Shown here piece after piece: positions 9,276-16,588 of a stretch of 64,000 bases of DNA (the stretch's first letter is position 1; each line of letters begins with the position of its first letter). The position numbers and the translations under genes are program-made. This DNA comes from DASZVB01 sp035545855 (GTDB taxonomy: Bacteria > Myxococcota_A > Polyangia > Polyangiales > Polyangiaceae): positions 1-64,000 of the forward strand of contig DASZXK010000034.1 of assembly GCA_035545855.1 (NCBI GenBank), read 5' to 3'. The notes beneath the pieces were generated by a model. That model saw only the letters and a list, made by a program, of their open reading frames with translations. It was not told the DNA's origin and made no database searches.

Positions 9276-9305
9276 ACTATAGCCTTCGCGGAAGACGGCT
9301 TGCAA
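9276..9305 (-). promoter_or_regulatory. Candidate sigma-70 promoter of Exb cluster 1
   Basis: Read on the minus strand: -35 TTGCAA (9305-9300), 18-bp spacer, -10 TATAGT (9281-9276). It lies 90 bp upstream of the ExbB start codon and faces it. TATAGT differs from consensus at one position and TTGCAA at two. No transcript data; inference from sequence only. Confidence 0.5.
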
Positions 9306-9506
9306 GCACCGTAACAGCATCGGATTTTTGGCGTTTCGGCGCTTCCGGAAGCGCCCGGCCCGTCGTCCGCGCGGAGCCCGCGAACCGCTTCGCCGCTTCA
9401 CGGCTTCGCCGCGCACGGCGGACGCGCGGTCGGCGCGGTTCCCTCTTCACGAGGTTCATCGCGCGTTCGGTCGACCCGTCGCGAGGGGATCGGCTCCGCT
9501 CGGGAC

Positions 9507-9522
9507 GGTTTGTATACAAACC
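9507..9522. promoter_or_regulatory. Perfect 16-bp palindrome, operator-like (copy 1)
   Basis: GGTTTGTATACAAACC is a perfect palindrome centred between 9514 and 9515. It is AT-rich within very GC-rich DNA. The pattern resembles operators of dimeric helix-turn-helix repressors such as the FCD-type GntR family; which protein binds is unknown. The next bases (AAT) are shared with copy 2. Confidence 0.6.
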
Positions 9523-9556
9523 AATTTTTCCGCGCACCGATCACCGCCCTCGCGAA

Positions 9557-9760
9557 CGATGGGACCTGGCGACACCCGACCCCGCGAGCCCTTCGAGCGC
9601 GCCCGAAGGGCGGCATGGCCGAACGGCGGAACGGCGAACGGCGCGGTGGGGGGGTATCTCGTCGCTGGATAGTTTGTATACAAACCAATGGGGGGCGTCA
9701 CAAAGCCCCCGATGGGACCCGCCGATACCCGACCCCGCGAGCCCTTCGAGCGCGCGCCCG
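9557..9760 (+). repeat. Imperfect direct repeat of about 48 bp (two copies)
   Basis: The block beginning CGATGGGACC and running through ACCCGACCCCGCGAGCC to CTTCGAGCGCG occurs at 9557-9606 and again at 9710-9760 with only a few changes. With the palindromes this forms two degenerate modules of about 160 bp. It does not look coding: the copies are offset by 153 bp while the palindromes are offset by 164 bp, so the modules contain indels. Confidence 0.65.
9672..9685. promoter_or_regulatory. Perfect 14-bp palindrome, operator-like (copy 2)
   Basis: GTTTGTATACAAAC repeats the core of copy 1 exactly, in the same orientation relative to the shared flank CCAAT, 164 bp away (about 15.6 helical turns at 10.5 bp). 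One flanking base breaks the 16-bp symmetry (A instead of G on the left). Confidence 0.6.
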
Positions 9761-10407
9761 ATCCGGCGCGACAAGGGGGAGCGGTCCGAGGCCCGCAGCG
9801 CGAAGCCCGACGACCCGAGGAGCCGCGGGGGACCAGGTCCCCCATGACAAAACCTCGCGACGCTGAACGTCGTTCGCCGTGCCCTCGCGTTTCGCGAGAA
9901 CGCCGATTGCGTCCTCATCGTGAACAATCCACCGAGCCGAGAACGGATCTTCAAACCGCCGGCCGGCTTGGCGACGTCATCCGACACTGCAACGGCGCGC
10001 GCGCGGCGGTGCACGGCGCCACGCCGGCTCTCGTCGTCGCGTGCCTCCGCGCGATCGAGTGAGCTGACGCTGCGGCGTCTTTTTCGCGCGATCGACGTTC
10101 GTGAACGAGACGCGAAGCGACGCTCGGACGGGGCACGCGACGTTCATCGAGATGAAAGATTTCGATCCAGCGAAGAGCGATGAACTCGCCGTATTCGTGG
10201 TAATTTTTCTACGCGACGCGAAGATGCGAGTGAAATCCAATCTCTCTTGACGGCTCGGGGTCTGCTTCGCGAAGATGCCTCGTCCCGGTCCCCTATTGGT
10301 GGCTCGGGAACCAGCAGGCAGGCAGGTTAGGACGCACTGGTCGGACACACGGTCCCGCGTCCCCCGTGCCGGACCGCCGCACCGCAACTGGAGAAAAGGT
10401 AAAGACG

Positions 10408-11067
10408 ATGGCTGATATGTGGCATCACTTCCAAGAGGGCGGCTGGGCCATGTGGCTCATTCTGTTCTGGCTGATCTGCTCGATCGCAGTGATCGCCGAG
10501 CGTGCCGTCTACCTGTGGGGCGCTTCCATCAACAAGGAAGTGTTCCTCGCCACGATGCAGAAGTGCATCCTCGCCGGTGACGTGGCCAAGGCCGTGAAGA
10601 TGTGCTCCGCGGCGAACGCGCCGCTCGCGCGCATCGTCCAGGCCGGCCTCGTGAAGGTGAACCGCCCGGACGAAGAGGTCCAGGCCGCGATGGACGAGAC
10701 GGCGCTCCAGGAGATGCCGAAGATCGCCAAGCGCACGGGCTTCCTCGCCCTCTTCGCGAACCTCGCGATGCTGAACGGCCTCTTCGGGACCATCGTCGGT
10801 CTCATCAAGGCCTTCGGCGCCGTCGGTGGCGAGAGCGTGGATCCGAGCCAGAAGGCGCGCATCCTCGCAGAAGGCATCTCTGAAGCCATGAACTGCACCG
10901 CGTTCGGCCTCATCTCGGCCATCACGGCGCTCGCCGGCTTCGCCGTTCTGAACGGCAAGACGCAGACGCTCGAGGACGACATCAACGAGGCATCCGTCCG
11001 GGTGCTGAACCTCGTCGTCGCGAACCGCCAGAAGGTCAACCTGCAGGGGCTCGAGGCCGCGCAGTGA
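10408..11067 (+). CDS. MotA/TolQ/ExbB proton channel protein (cluster 2)
   Basis: A 219-residue ExbB/TolQ homologue. The first helix is at about 12-32 (MWLILFWLICSIAVIAERAV), then a cytoplasmic domain, then the paired helices with AMLNGLFGTIVGLIKAFGAV and ISEAMNCTAFGLISAITALA. I chose ATG 10408 because GAGAAAAGG lies about 9-17 bp upstream and the protein then begins like family members (MADMWHHFQEGGW); an upstream GTG at 10366 adds only low-complexity residues. It heads a plus-strand cluster ExbB-ExbD-ExbD-unknown, which faces away from cluster 1. The sequence is clearly different from the cluster 1 ExbB, so this is not a recent duplication. Confidence 0.94.
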   Translation: MADMWHHFQEGGWAMWLILFWLICSIAVIAERAVYLWGASINKEVFLATMQKCILAGDVAKAVKMCSAANAPLARIVQAGLVKVNRPDEEVQAAMDETALQEMPKIAKRTGFLALFANLAMLNGLFGTIVGLIKAFGAVGGESVDPSQKARILAEGISEAMNCTAFGLISAITALAGFAVLNGKTQTLEDDINEASVRVLNLVVANRQKVNLQGLEAAQ

Positions 11068-11151
11068 TCTGACGACGCGTCCGGGCTCGCTCGCCCCAAG
11101 GCGTGGCGGGCCCGACGTGTCCACGGCATGACCCACGGAGAGTGAAGGCCC

Positions 11152-11715
11152 ATGGCTGGTATTGACGTCGGTGGTGGACATGGCGGTCGGCGCTCGGTGA
11201 ACCAGGAACTCCCCCTGGTCCCGTTCATCGACTTCCTCCTGTGCCTCGTGATGTTCCTCCTGGTGACCGCCGTGTGGTCGCAGATGGCTCGGCTCAACGC
11301 CGACGCCCAGGTTCCCGGTCCTCCGAACCCCGAGAAGGACATCGAGGAACAGAAGAAGGAAAAGACCCTCCACGTCGAGATGAAGGGCGACCGCAAGTTC
11401 GACCTCGTCTGGAAGGAAGGCACCACGGTCGTGAACACGATCGAGGTCCCTCGTAAGCAGGTTCCGTTCGGGGAGGGCGAGTACACCTATCCCGACCTCG
11501 CGAAGAAGGTCGAGGAAGAGTGGAAGCAGAACGGCTCCCACCGCGCCGGGACGGACAAGAAGTTCGACCAGGCCATCCTCCACACGGACAACACGACGCC
11601 CTTCGCGGACATCGTCGCCGTCATCGACGCGATCTACACGCCGAAGCGCGAATTCAAGATCGGTACGCAGCAGGAAGACGTGCCGGCGTTCAACGTCACG
11701 TTCTCGGTGAACTGA
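11152..11715 (+). CDS. ExbD/TolR-family protein (first ExbD, cluster 2)
   Basis: A 187-residue ExbD-like protein with D27 in its membrane helix (PLVPFIDFLLCLVMFLLVT). The N-terminus is Gly/His-rich (GIDVGGGHGG), then RRSVNQELPLVPFIDFLL, a stretch almost repeated in the next gene. The periplasmic domain is charged (KDIEEQKKEKTLHVEMKG) and ends with FDQAILHTDNTTPFADIVAV, the usual ExbD C-terminal fold. It sits 84 bp after the ExbB gene and overlaps the next ExbD gene by one base (TGATG), so the two ExbDs are probably made in fixed ratio. Confidence 0.93.
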   Translation: MAGIDVGGGHGGRRSVNQELPLVPFIDFLLCLVMFLLVTAVWSQMARLNADAQVPGPPNPEKDIEEQKKEKTLHVEMKGDRKFDLVWKEGTTVVNTIEVPRKQVPFGEGEYTYPDLAKKVEEEWKQNGSHRAGTDKKFDQAILHTDNTTPFADIVAVIDAIYTPKREFKIGTQQEDVPAFNVTFSVN

Positions 11716-12293
11716 TGAGCCAGAAAGCGCTATCCAGATTCCACCAGCCGATCTCGGTGCCGGGGCGCAGGCTCCTGCACCACGTGAACCTCGAGTTCGT
11801 GCAGAAGAAGGTGTCCGGCGGCGGTCAGCGCTCCGTGAACCAGGAGCTGCCGCTCGTCCCGTTCATCGACTTCTTGCTCTGCATCGTGCTCTTCCTCCTC
11901 GCGAGCTTCTCTGCGACGGGCGAGCTTCCGGTCGACAAGAACGTGAAGCTCCCGAGCGCCATGAACGTGATGGACATGGTGGAAGCCCCCATGGTCGCCA
12001 TCACGGGCACGCAGATCCTGGTCGACGGCATCCCCGCCGGCAGCACGCGCGCCATCGAAGAGGCGAACCGCCTCCAGCGCGTGGACGAGCTCTTCAACGT
12101 CCTGAAGAGCAAGCGCGAGCTGTGGAAGCAGATCAACCCCGGCAAGCCCTTCCCGGGCGTGTGCGTTCTCCAGGTCGACAAGCGCGTGACCGCGCTCGTC
12201 GTGAAGAGCGTGTTCCAGACGGCCGCGTTCGCGGGCTACCCGCAGGTGAGCTTCATGACGAAGCGCCTCGGCAAGCCCGGCGGGTCCGGCTGA
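11715..12293 (+). CDS. ExbD/TolR-family protein (second ExbD, cluster 2)
   Basis: A 192-residue ExbD-like protein whose proton-path Asp is D52 (VPFIDFLLCIVLFLLAS). Compared with its neighbour it has a longer basic cytoplasmic N-terminus (LSRFHQPISVPGRRLLHH). It then carries QRSVNQELPLVPFIDFLLC, nearly identical to the neighbour. The periplasmic domain differs, with MVAITGTQILVDGIPAG and RVTALVVKSVFQTAAFAGY. The start ATG at 11715 overlaps the previous stop by one base; a longer frame from 11520 lies inside the neighbour and is rejected. The shared membrane region with different periplasmic domains suggests a heterodimer. Confidence 0.93.
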   Translation: MSQKALSRFHQPISVPGRRLLHHVNLEFVQKKVSGGGQRSVNQELPLVPFIDFLLCIVLFLLASFSATGELPVDKNVKLPSAMNVMDMVEAPMVAITGTQILVDGIPAGSTRAIEEANRLQRVDELFNVLKSKRELWKQINPGKPFPGVCVLQVDKRVTALVVKSVFQTAAFAGYPQVSFMTKRLGKPGGSG

Positions 12294-12327
12294 ACCGGGT
12301 CCTCGGCGGGCCCGCGAGACGGTAGCC

Positions 12328-13452
12328 GTGGCGGCCGTTCGCGACCCCAGACAGCGTGGCCTCCCGTCGCTGAACGAGGCGCGCGAGCAGCGCCGGCGCC
12401 AGCTCGTCAGCGGCAAGGCGAAGGTCTACGGCGGGTCTCCGCAGTTCTGGCTGTGGACGGGGCTCCTCCTCGCCGCGTTCACGGTCGTCTACTGGAAGTA
12501 CTCGCTCGGGCAGCTCGAGAGCCAGAAGAGCAAGGTGATGGCCACGCAGCGGGCCATCCTCGCGACGCTCGGCCCGAAGATCATCCCGTTCCGTGATCGG
12601 GTGGAGAGCTGGGTGCTCGAGCTCGGCGGCGACCCGCTCCCGGACGTCGTCGCGGACGGAGTGGACCTCGCTGCGATCGCGAACGCGCCCGGCGTCTATC
12701 TGCGCGTGCGGCTCTCCAAGGCGCGGGACGTGGACTCGCTCCGTCGCGCGGCGTCGCGGTCGCAGCGGGACGGCTTCACGTCGTGCCTGTTCGTCCGGAA
12801 GGAAGCGATGGAGGGCCCGCCCTGCAAGTCGCCGTCCGACTGCAAGGACGGCACGCTCTGCAACGACTGGAGCGTCTGCGCGATCCCCTCGCAGCCCTTC
12901 AATCTCCGGCTCGCGTATCGGACGCTCCGCATCCTCTCCCCGGAGTGGACGGATGACCTGCACCAGGCGAGCACGGACCTCTCCGTGCGCGCGTTCGAGC
13001 TCGACCTCGACGCGGTGAAGAAGAACGACGTGCCCATCGCCGTCGAGCTCCTGCAGCGCTCCCGGTACTTCACCGCCGTGCTGGACGAAGAGCCCGTCGC
13101 CGGCCTCCCGGCTCCGCTCGAGCGCGAGAAGGACGACCGCGAAGAATCGGAAGACGAGCGCCTTCAGCGCGTGGCGCACGCGGCGCGCGTCGGGATCTGG
13201 GACGTGAAGAGCGGGAAGCTGCTGCTTCGAGTGCGCGGGAACGCCTCCGGGGATTTCCTCCCGATGGGGCGGAGGTCCGTGGAGTCTCCGAAGACGCTCG
13301 CTGCCGAGCGGCGTCAGGTGAACAGCTGCGCGCTCGCGATGGACGTGAAGGAAGCCGTGGCGAAGGCGTCCAGCGGAACGGCGCCGCCCGCCGGAAGCGC
13401 CGCGCTGCCCGCCGGAAGCGCCGCTCCGCCCGCGGGCTCCCCGACACCGTGA
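12328..13452 (+). CDS. Membrane-anchored protein of unknown function, Exb cluster 2 partner
   Basis: I do not recognise a family. The 374-residue protein has a basic cytoplasmic head (about 1-40), one membrane helix (about 41-60, FWLWTGLLLAAFTVVYWKYS), a short helical stretch, and a soluble region presumably in the periplasm. It contains a cluster of four Cys (CKSPSDCKDGTLCNDWSVC, about 166-184), spaced like a small disulphide knot. The tail is a Pro/Ala/Gly repeat (PPAGSAALPAGSAAPPAGS). The start is GTG at 12328, 34 bp after the last ExbD gene, so it is likely the fourth gene of the operon. By position it could connect the motor to a periplasmic or outer-membrane load; that is inference. Confidence 0.75.
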   Translation: MAAVRDPRQRGLPSLNEAREQRRRQLVSGKAKVYGGSPQFWLWTGLLLAAFTVVYWKYSLGQLESQKSKVMATQRAILATLGPKIIPFRDRVESWVLELGGDPLPDVVADGVDLAAIANAPGVYLRVRLSKARDVDSLRRAASRSQRDGFTSCLFVRKEAMEGPPCKSPSDCKDGTLCNDWSVCAIPSQPFNLRLAYRTLRILSPEWTDDLHQASTDLSVRAFELDLDAVKKNDVPIAVELLQRSRYFTAVLDEEPVAGLPAPLEREKDDREESEDERLQRVAHAARVGIWDVKSGKLLLRVRGNASGDFLPMGRRSVESPKTLAAERRQVNSCALAMDVKEAVAKASSGTAPPAGSAALPAGSAAPPAGSPTP

Positions 13453-13638
13453 CGCGCCGACACGCGGCGTGAACCCCGCCGGTCCATCACGTTCGGCCGT
13501 GCGGCGTGGCTGGAACGTGGCCCTACCTCTCTCGATGGAGGCGCGTTTTCCGCTGCATCGTGCATCGCATCGCTTCTCGAGACGCACCCGCTCCCATCTG
13601 GAACGGCGGACGCTTTTGGTGCAGGATGCGCGCCCGCC

Positions 13639-14892
13639 ATGGCCAAAGACATCTACGCACTTTCCGAAATCCCCGAGCTCGGCGTCGTGCCCGCCCGCAT
13701 GCACGCGCAATTGATTCGCCCGGAGCGGTTCGGCGAACCCAAAGACGCCTTCAAGATGGAAGAAGTTCCGGTGCCCGAGATCGGGCCGCGGGAGGTCCTC
13801 GTCTACGTGATGGCCGCAGGCGTGAACTACAACAACGTCTGGGCCGCGCTCGGTATCCCCATCGACGTCATCAAGGCGCGTCAGAAGAAGGGCGAGAAGG
13901 AGCCCTTCCACATCGGCGGCTCGGACGCCGCGGGCATCGTCTGGAAGGTCGGCAAGGACGTGAAGAACGTCAAGGTGGGGGACGAGGTCGTCACCCACTG
14001 CGGCTGGTGGGATCACGACGACCCGCACGTGCTCGCCGGGAAAGACCCGATGTTCGCGCCCTCGCAGCTCATCTGGGGCTACGAGACGAACTGGGGGAGC
14101 TTCGCCCAGTTCACGAAGGTGCAGGACCACATGTGCCTGCCGAAGGCGAAGCACCTGTCCTGGGAGGACGCGGCGGCGTACATGCTCGTCGGTGCGACGG
14201 CGTACCGCATGCTCCACGGCTGGAAAGAGCACACGGTGCAGCCGGGCGACCCCGTCCTCATCTGGGGCGGCGCGGGCGGCCTCGGCTGCATGGCCATCCA
14301 GATCGTGAAGGCCGCCGGCGGCCGTCCCGTGGCGGTCGTCAGCGGGGACGACAAGGTCGAGTACGTGAAGAAGCTCGGCGCCGTCGGAACGATCAACCGC
14401 AAGAAGTTCGACCACTGGGGCATGCTGCCGCACTGGAAGGACGAGGCCGCCTACGGGAAGTGGCTCCAGGGGGCGCGCGCGTTCGGCAAGGCGTTCTGGG
14501 AAGCGCTCGGCGAGAAGAAGAACCCGACGATCGTGTTCGAGCACCCGGGTGAAGACACCGTGCCGACGTCCGTGTTCGTCTGCGAGACGGGCGGCATGGT
14601 CGTCATCTGCGCCGGCACCACGGGCTACAACGCGACGCTCGACCTCCGCTACCACTGGATGCGGCAGAAGCGCTTCCAGGGCTCGCACTTCGCGAACGAC
14701 GAGCAGGCGAAGGGCATCAACGATCTCGTCCTCGCCGGCAAGGTGGACCCGTGCATGTCCCGCGTCTTCCCGTTCGCGGAGACGGGCGCGTGCCACCAGC
14801 TCATGCGCGAGAACAAGCACCCGAACGGCAACATGTCGATCCTCGTGAACGCGAAGAAGACGGGCCTGAAGACTCTCGCGGAAAGCCGCTGA
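13639..14892 (+). CDS. ccr: Crotonyl-CoA carboxylase/reductase
   Basis: A 417-residue medium-chain reductase. It matches crotonyl-CoA carboxylase/reductase, which converts crotonyl-CoA, CO2 and NADPH to ethylmalonyl-CoA, the committed step of the ethylmalonyl-CoA pathway. Signature segments: AGVNYNNVWAALG with the CO2-site Asn, SQLIWGYETNWGSFAQF, the nucleotide-binding LIWGGAGGLGCMAIQ, NRKKFDHWGMLP, GGMVVICAGTTGYN and RFQGSHFAN with the conserved His. These resemble the alphaproteobacterial Ccr type more than the Streptomyces polyketide type. Start ATG 13639 gives MAKDIYALSEIP, typical of the family. mch lies 600 bp downstream and ecm 12 kb away. There is a 186-bp upstream gap in which I see no clear operator. 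Confidence 0.95.
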   Translation: MAKDIYALSEIPELGVVPARMHAQLIRPERFGEPKDAFKMEEVPVPEIGPREVLVYVMAAGVNYNNVWAALGIPIDVIKARQKKGEKEPFHIGGSDAAGIVWKVGKDVKNVKVGDEVVTHCGWWDHDDPHVLAGKDPMFAPSQLIWGYETNWGSFAQFTKVQDHMCLPKAKHLSWEDAAAYMLVGATAYRMLHGWKEHTVQPGDPVLIWGGAGGLGCMAIQIVKAAGGRPVAVVSGDDKVEYVKKLGAVGTINRKKFDHWGMLPHWKDEAAYGKWLQGARAFGKAFWEALGEKKNPTIVFEHPGEDTVPTSVFVCETGGMVVICAGTTGYNATLDLRYHWMRQKRFQGSHFANDEQAKGINDLVLAGKVDPCMSRVFPFAETGACHQLMRENKHPNGNMSILVNAKKTGLKTLAESR

Positions 14893-14940
14893 ACCCGGGC
14901 GCCGTTGGCGCTCGCGCGAAGCCCCTGCTACGAACCCGGC

Positions 14941-15426
14941 ATGCGCGTCGGGGAAGTGGGCAGGGGTTTCGCCTTCCTGGTCGCCTGTGGTCTCGCGGGG
15001 TGTTCATCCAGCGACGGGACGACGGGCGCCGGGGCCGTGGATGCCGGGCTGTGCGCGTCGGACGCCCCGCTCGTCTACCCGGATGCGTCCGGGGTGAACA
15101 GCGGCGGTTGCTGCCGGAAGATCGTCGTCGCGGGCGATTGCTCCTCGCCGATCTTGCCGACCGTGTGTCTGCGGGAGACCCGGCCGGAGGACACTTCCGG
15201 AACGGGTGAGATCGTCACGATCGTCTCACCCGACGGGCGCTGCTTCTCGGCGTACAAGGGGTTCACGGAGCGGCTCGAGGGGCCCGGCTGGGTCAGCGAC
15301 GTGACCGGGAAGGGCGGAGGCTACCGGGTCTGGGGTTCACAGGGGCTCTACGAGACGGACGTGGGGTCGGTGCCGGGCGAGCACCTCGTCTGCCCCGACC
15401 CTCCGGACGCCGGCGTCTGCCCCTGA
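14941..15426 (+). CDS. Small hypothetical lipoprotein
   Basis: A 161-residue predicted lipoprotein: signal peptide with lipobox LAGC (MRVGEVGRGFAFLVACGLAGC), then a Ser/Asp/Gly linker and a Cys-containing domain (about eight Cys after the lipobox, including a CC pair) that probably folds with disulphides in the periplasm. I chose ATG 14941 over an in-frame upstream start at 14905 because it begins the signal peptide. It separates ccr from mch on the same strand without overlapping either. Function unknown; no domain recognised. Confidence 0.7.
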   Translation: MRVGEVGRGFAFLVACGLAGCSSSDGTTGAGAVDAGLCASDAPLVYPDASGVNSGGCCRKIVVAGDCSSPILPTVCLRETRPEDTSGTGEIVTIVSPDGRCFSAYKGFTERLEGPGWVSDVTGKGGGYRVWGSQGLYETDVGSVPGEHLVCPDPPDAGVCP

Positions 15427-15484
15427 GGGCGCTCCGTCCGAGCTCCGTTCCCTTCGCGCCCCCTTTGGTCTAGAAGCCCGCCCG

Positions 15485-16558
15485 ATGGCCATGAAGACCA
15501 ACCCCGGGAACTTCTTCGAGGACTTCAAGGCGGGCACCCGGCTCGTCCATGCCGTGCCGCGCACGATCACGGAGGGCGACCAGGCGCTCTACATCGGGCT
15601 CACCGGCGACCGCTACCCGCTGCACTGCTCCGCGGAGTTCGCGCGCTCCCTCGGCTACCGCCGGGAGACGATCAACGACCTCCTCGCGTTCCACATGGTG
15701 TTCGGGAAGACGGTGAATGACGTCTCGCTGAACGCCGTCGCGAACCTCGGCTACGCCGCGGTCCGGTTCCTCGAGCCCGTGTACCCGGGGGACACCGTCC
15801 GCTCCATGTCGGACGTGATCGGCAAGAAAGAGAACAAGAGCGGCGAGAACGGCGTCGTGTGGGTGAAGTCCACCGGCACGAACCAGCGCGGCGCGAAGGT
15901 CATCGAGTTCTACCGCTGGGTGATGGTCAACAAGCGGGACCCGAAGACGCCCACCGGCGCGAACGACTCTCCGGAGATGCGTCCGGAGGTTCCCGCGAGC
16001 GAGCTCACCGTTCCCCGGTCGCTCTACCTCGGGGACTTCGAGCCCTGGGCCACCGGCGGTCGCGCCTTCTTCGAGGACTACGAGAAGGGCGAGAAGATCG
16101 ATCACGTGGACGGCATGACGCTCGAGGAGAGCGAGCACCAGATCGCGACGCGCCTCTACCAGAACACCGCGAAGGTGCACTTCGACGGCTTCGCGGCGAA
16201 GAACACGCGGTTCGGCAAGCGCCTGATCTACGGCGGTCACATCATCAGCCTCGCGCGGTCGCTCTCGTTCAACGGGCTCGAGAACGTCGTCGCGATCCTC
16301 GCCTGGAACGGCGGGGCCCACGCGAATCCCACCTTCGCCGGGGACACCATCTACGCCTGGAGCGAGGTCCTCGACAAAGCCGACCTCCAGGATCGCTCCG
16401 ACGCGGGCGCCCTCCGTCTCCGCCTCGTCGGCGTGAAGAACCACGACATGAAGGCCGAGCCCTTCCCGCTCAAGGTCCAGAAGGACGGCAAATCCGTCTA
16501 CCACCCGAACGTGGTCCTCGATTTGGACTACTGGGTGCTGGTTCCGAAGAAGAAGTGA
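15485..16558 (+). CDS. mch: Mesaconyl-CoA hydratase (beta-methylmalyl-CoA dehydratase)
   Basis: A 357-residue double hot-dog (MaoC-like) hydratase. It closely resembles mesaconyl-CoA hydratase of Rhodobacter, which interconverts mesaconyl-C1-CoA and beta-methylmalyl-CoA in the ethylmalonyl-CoA pathway. Matching blocks: MKTNPGNFFEDFKAGTRLVH at the start, VFGKTVNDVSLNAVANLGYA, YPGDTVRSMSDVIG, the second-domain EDYEKGEKIDHVDGMTLEE, YGGHIISLARSLSFNGL and NPTFAGDTIYAWSEVL. Length is normal. Start ATG 15485 could also be two codons later (MKTNPG). The gene converges with fabI, and a hairpin covers the 18-bp gap. It supports a working pathway together with ccr, ecm and meaB. Confidence 0.95.
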   Translation: MAMKTNPGNFFEDFKAGTRLVHAVPRTITEGDQALYIGLTGDRYPLHCSAEFARSLGYRRETINDLLAFHMVFGKTVNDVSLNAVANLGYAAVRFLEPVYPGDTVRSMSDVIGKKENKSGENGVVWVKSTGTNQRGAKVIEFYRWVMVNKRDPKTPTGANDSPEMRPEVPASELTVPRSLYLGDFEPWATGGRAFFEDYEKGEKIDHVDGMTLEESEHQIATRLYQNTAKVHFDGFAAKNTRFGKRLIYGGHIISLARSLSFNGLENVVAILAWNGGAHANPTFAGDTIYAWSEVLDKADLQDRSDAGALRLRLVGVKNHDMKAEPFPLKVQKDGKSVYHPNVVLDLDYWVLVPKKK

Positions 16559-16568
16559 TGACGGCGGA

Positions 16569-16588
16569 GCGGCTCCTCAGGGAGCCGC
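16569..16588. terminator. Hairpin between convergent mch and fabI
   Basis: Perfect 8-bp stem GCGGCTCC/GGAGCCGC with a TCAG tetraloop. The fabI stop codon lies in the loop on the minus strand, and the mch stop is 11 bp to the left. No U-tract on either strand, so it may be a weak bidirectional terminator or an mRNA 3'-end protector. Confidence 0.45.

Larger units (their letters stand above)
9187..10407. other. 1.2-kb non-coding region between two divergent Exb operons
   Basis: No convincing gene is seen here. Open frames exist on both strands but are short and overlap one another, and their translations are low-complexity Arg/Ala/Pro with no recognisable domain. The region is structured: it holds the cluster 1 promoter, two palindromes GTTTGTATACAAAC (9508-9521 and 9672-9685), an imperfect direct repeat of about 48 bp (9557-9606 and 9710-9760), a hairpin GCCCTTCG/CGAAGGGC (9588-9611) and a second hairpin GGGGGC/GCCCCC (9691-9710). 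Nearer the plus-strand ExbB gene is a more AT-rich stretch (10196-10260) with a TTGACG (10247-10252) that could be a -35 element; no clear -10 follows. Confidence 0.6.

Noticed and set aside
9507..9760. CRISPR array or MITE
   Set aside because: Only two repeat copies, no uniform spacers, no cas genes, no terminal inverted repeats with target duplication.
9541..10014. A possible 157-residue protein in the region between the Exb operons
   Set aside because: Its only recognisable feature (ALEGLAGSG twice) comes from the 48-bp DNA repeat; several other frames are equally open there and no RBS is seen.
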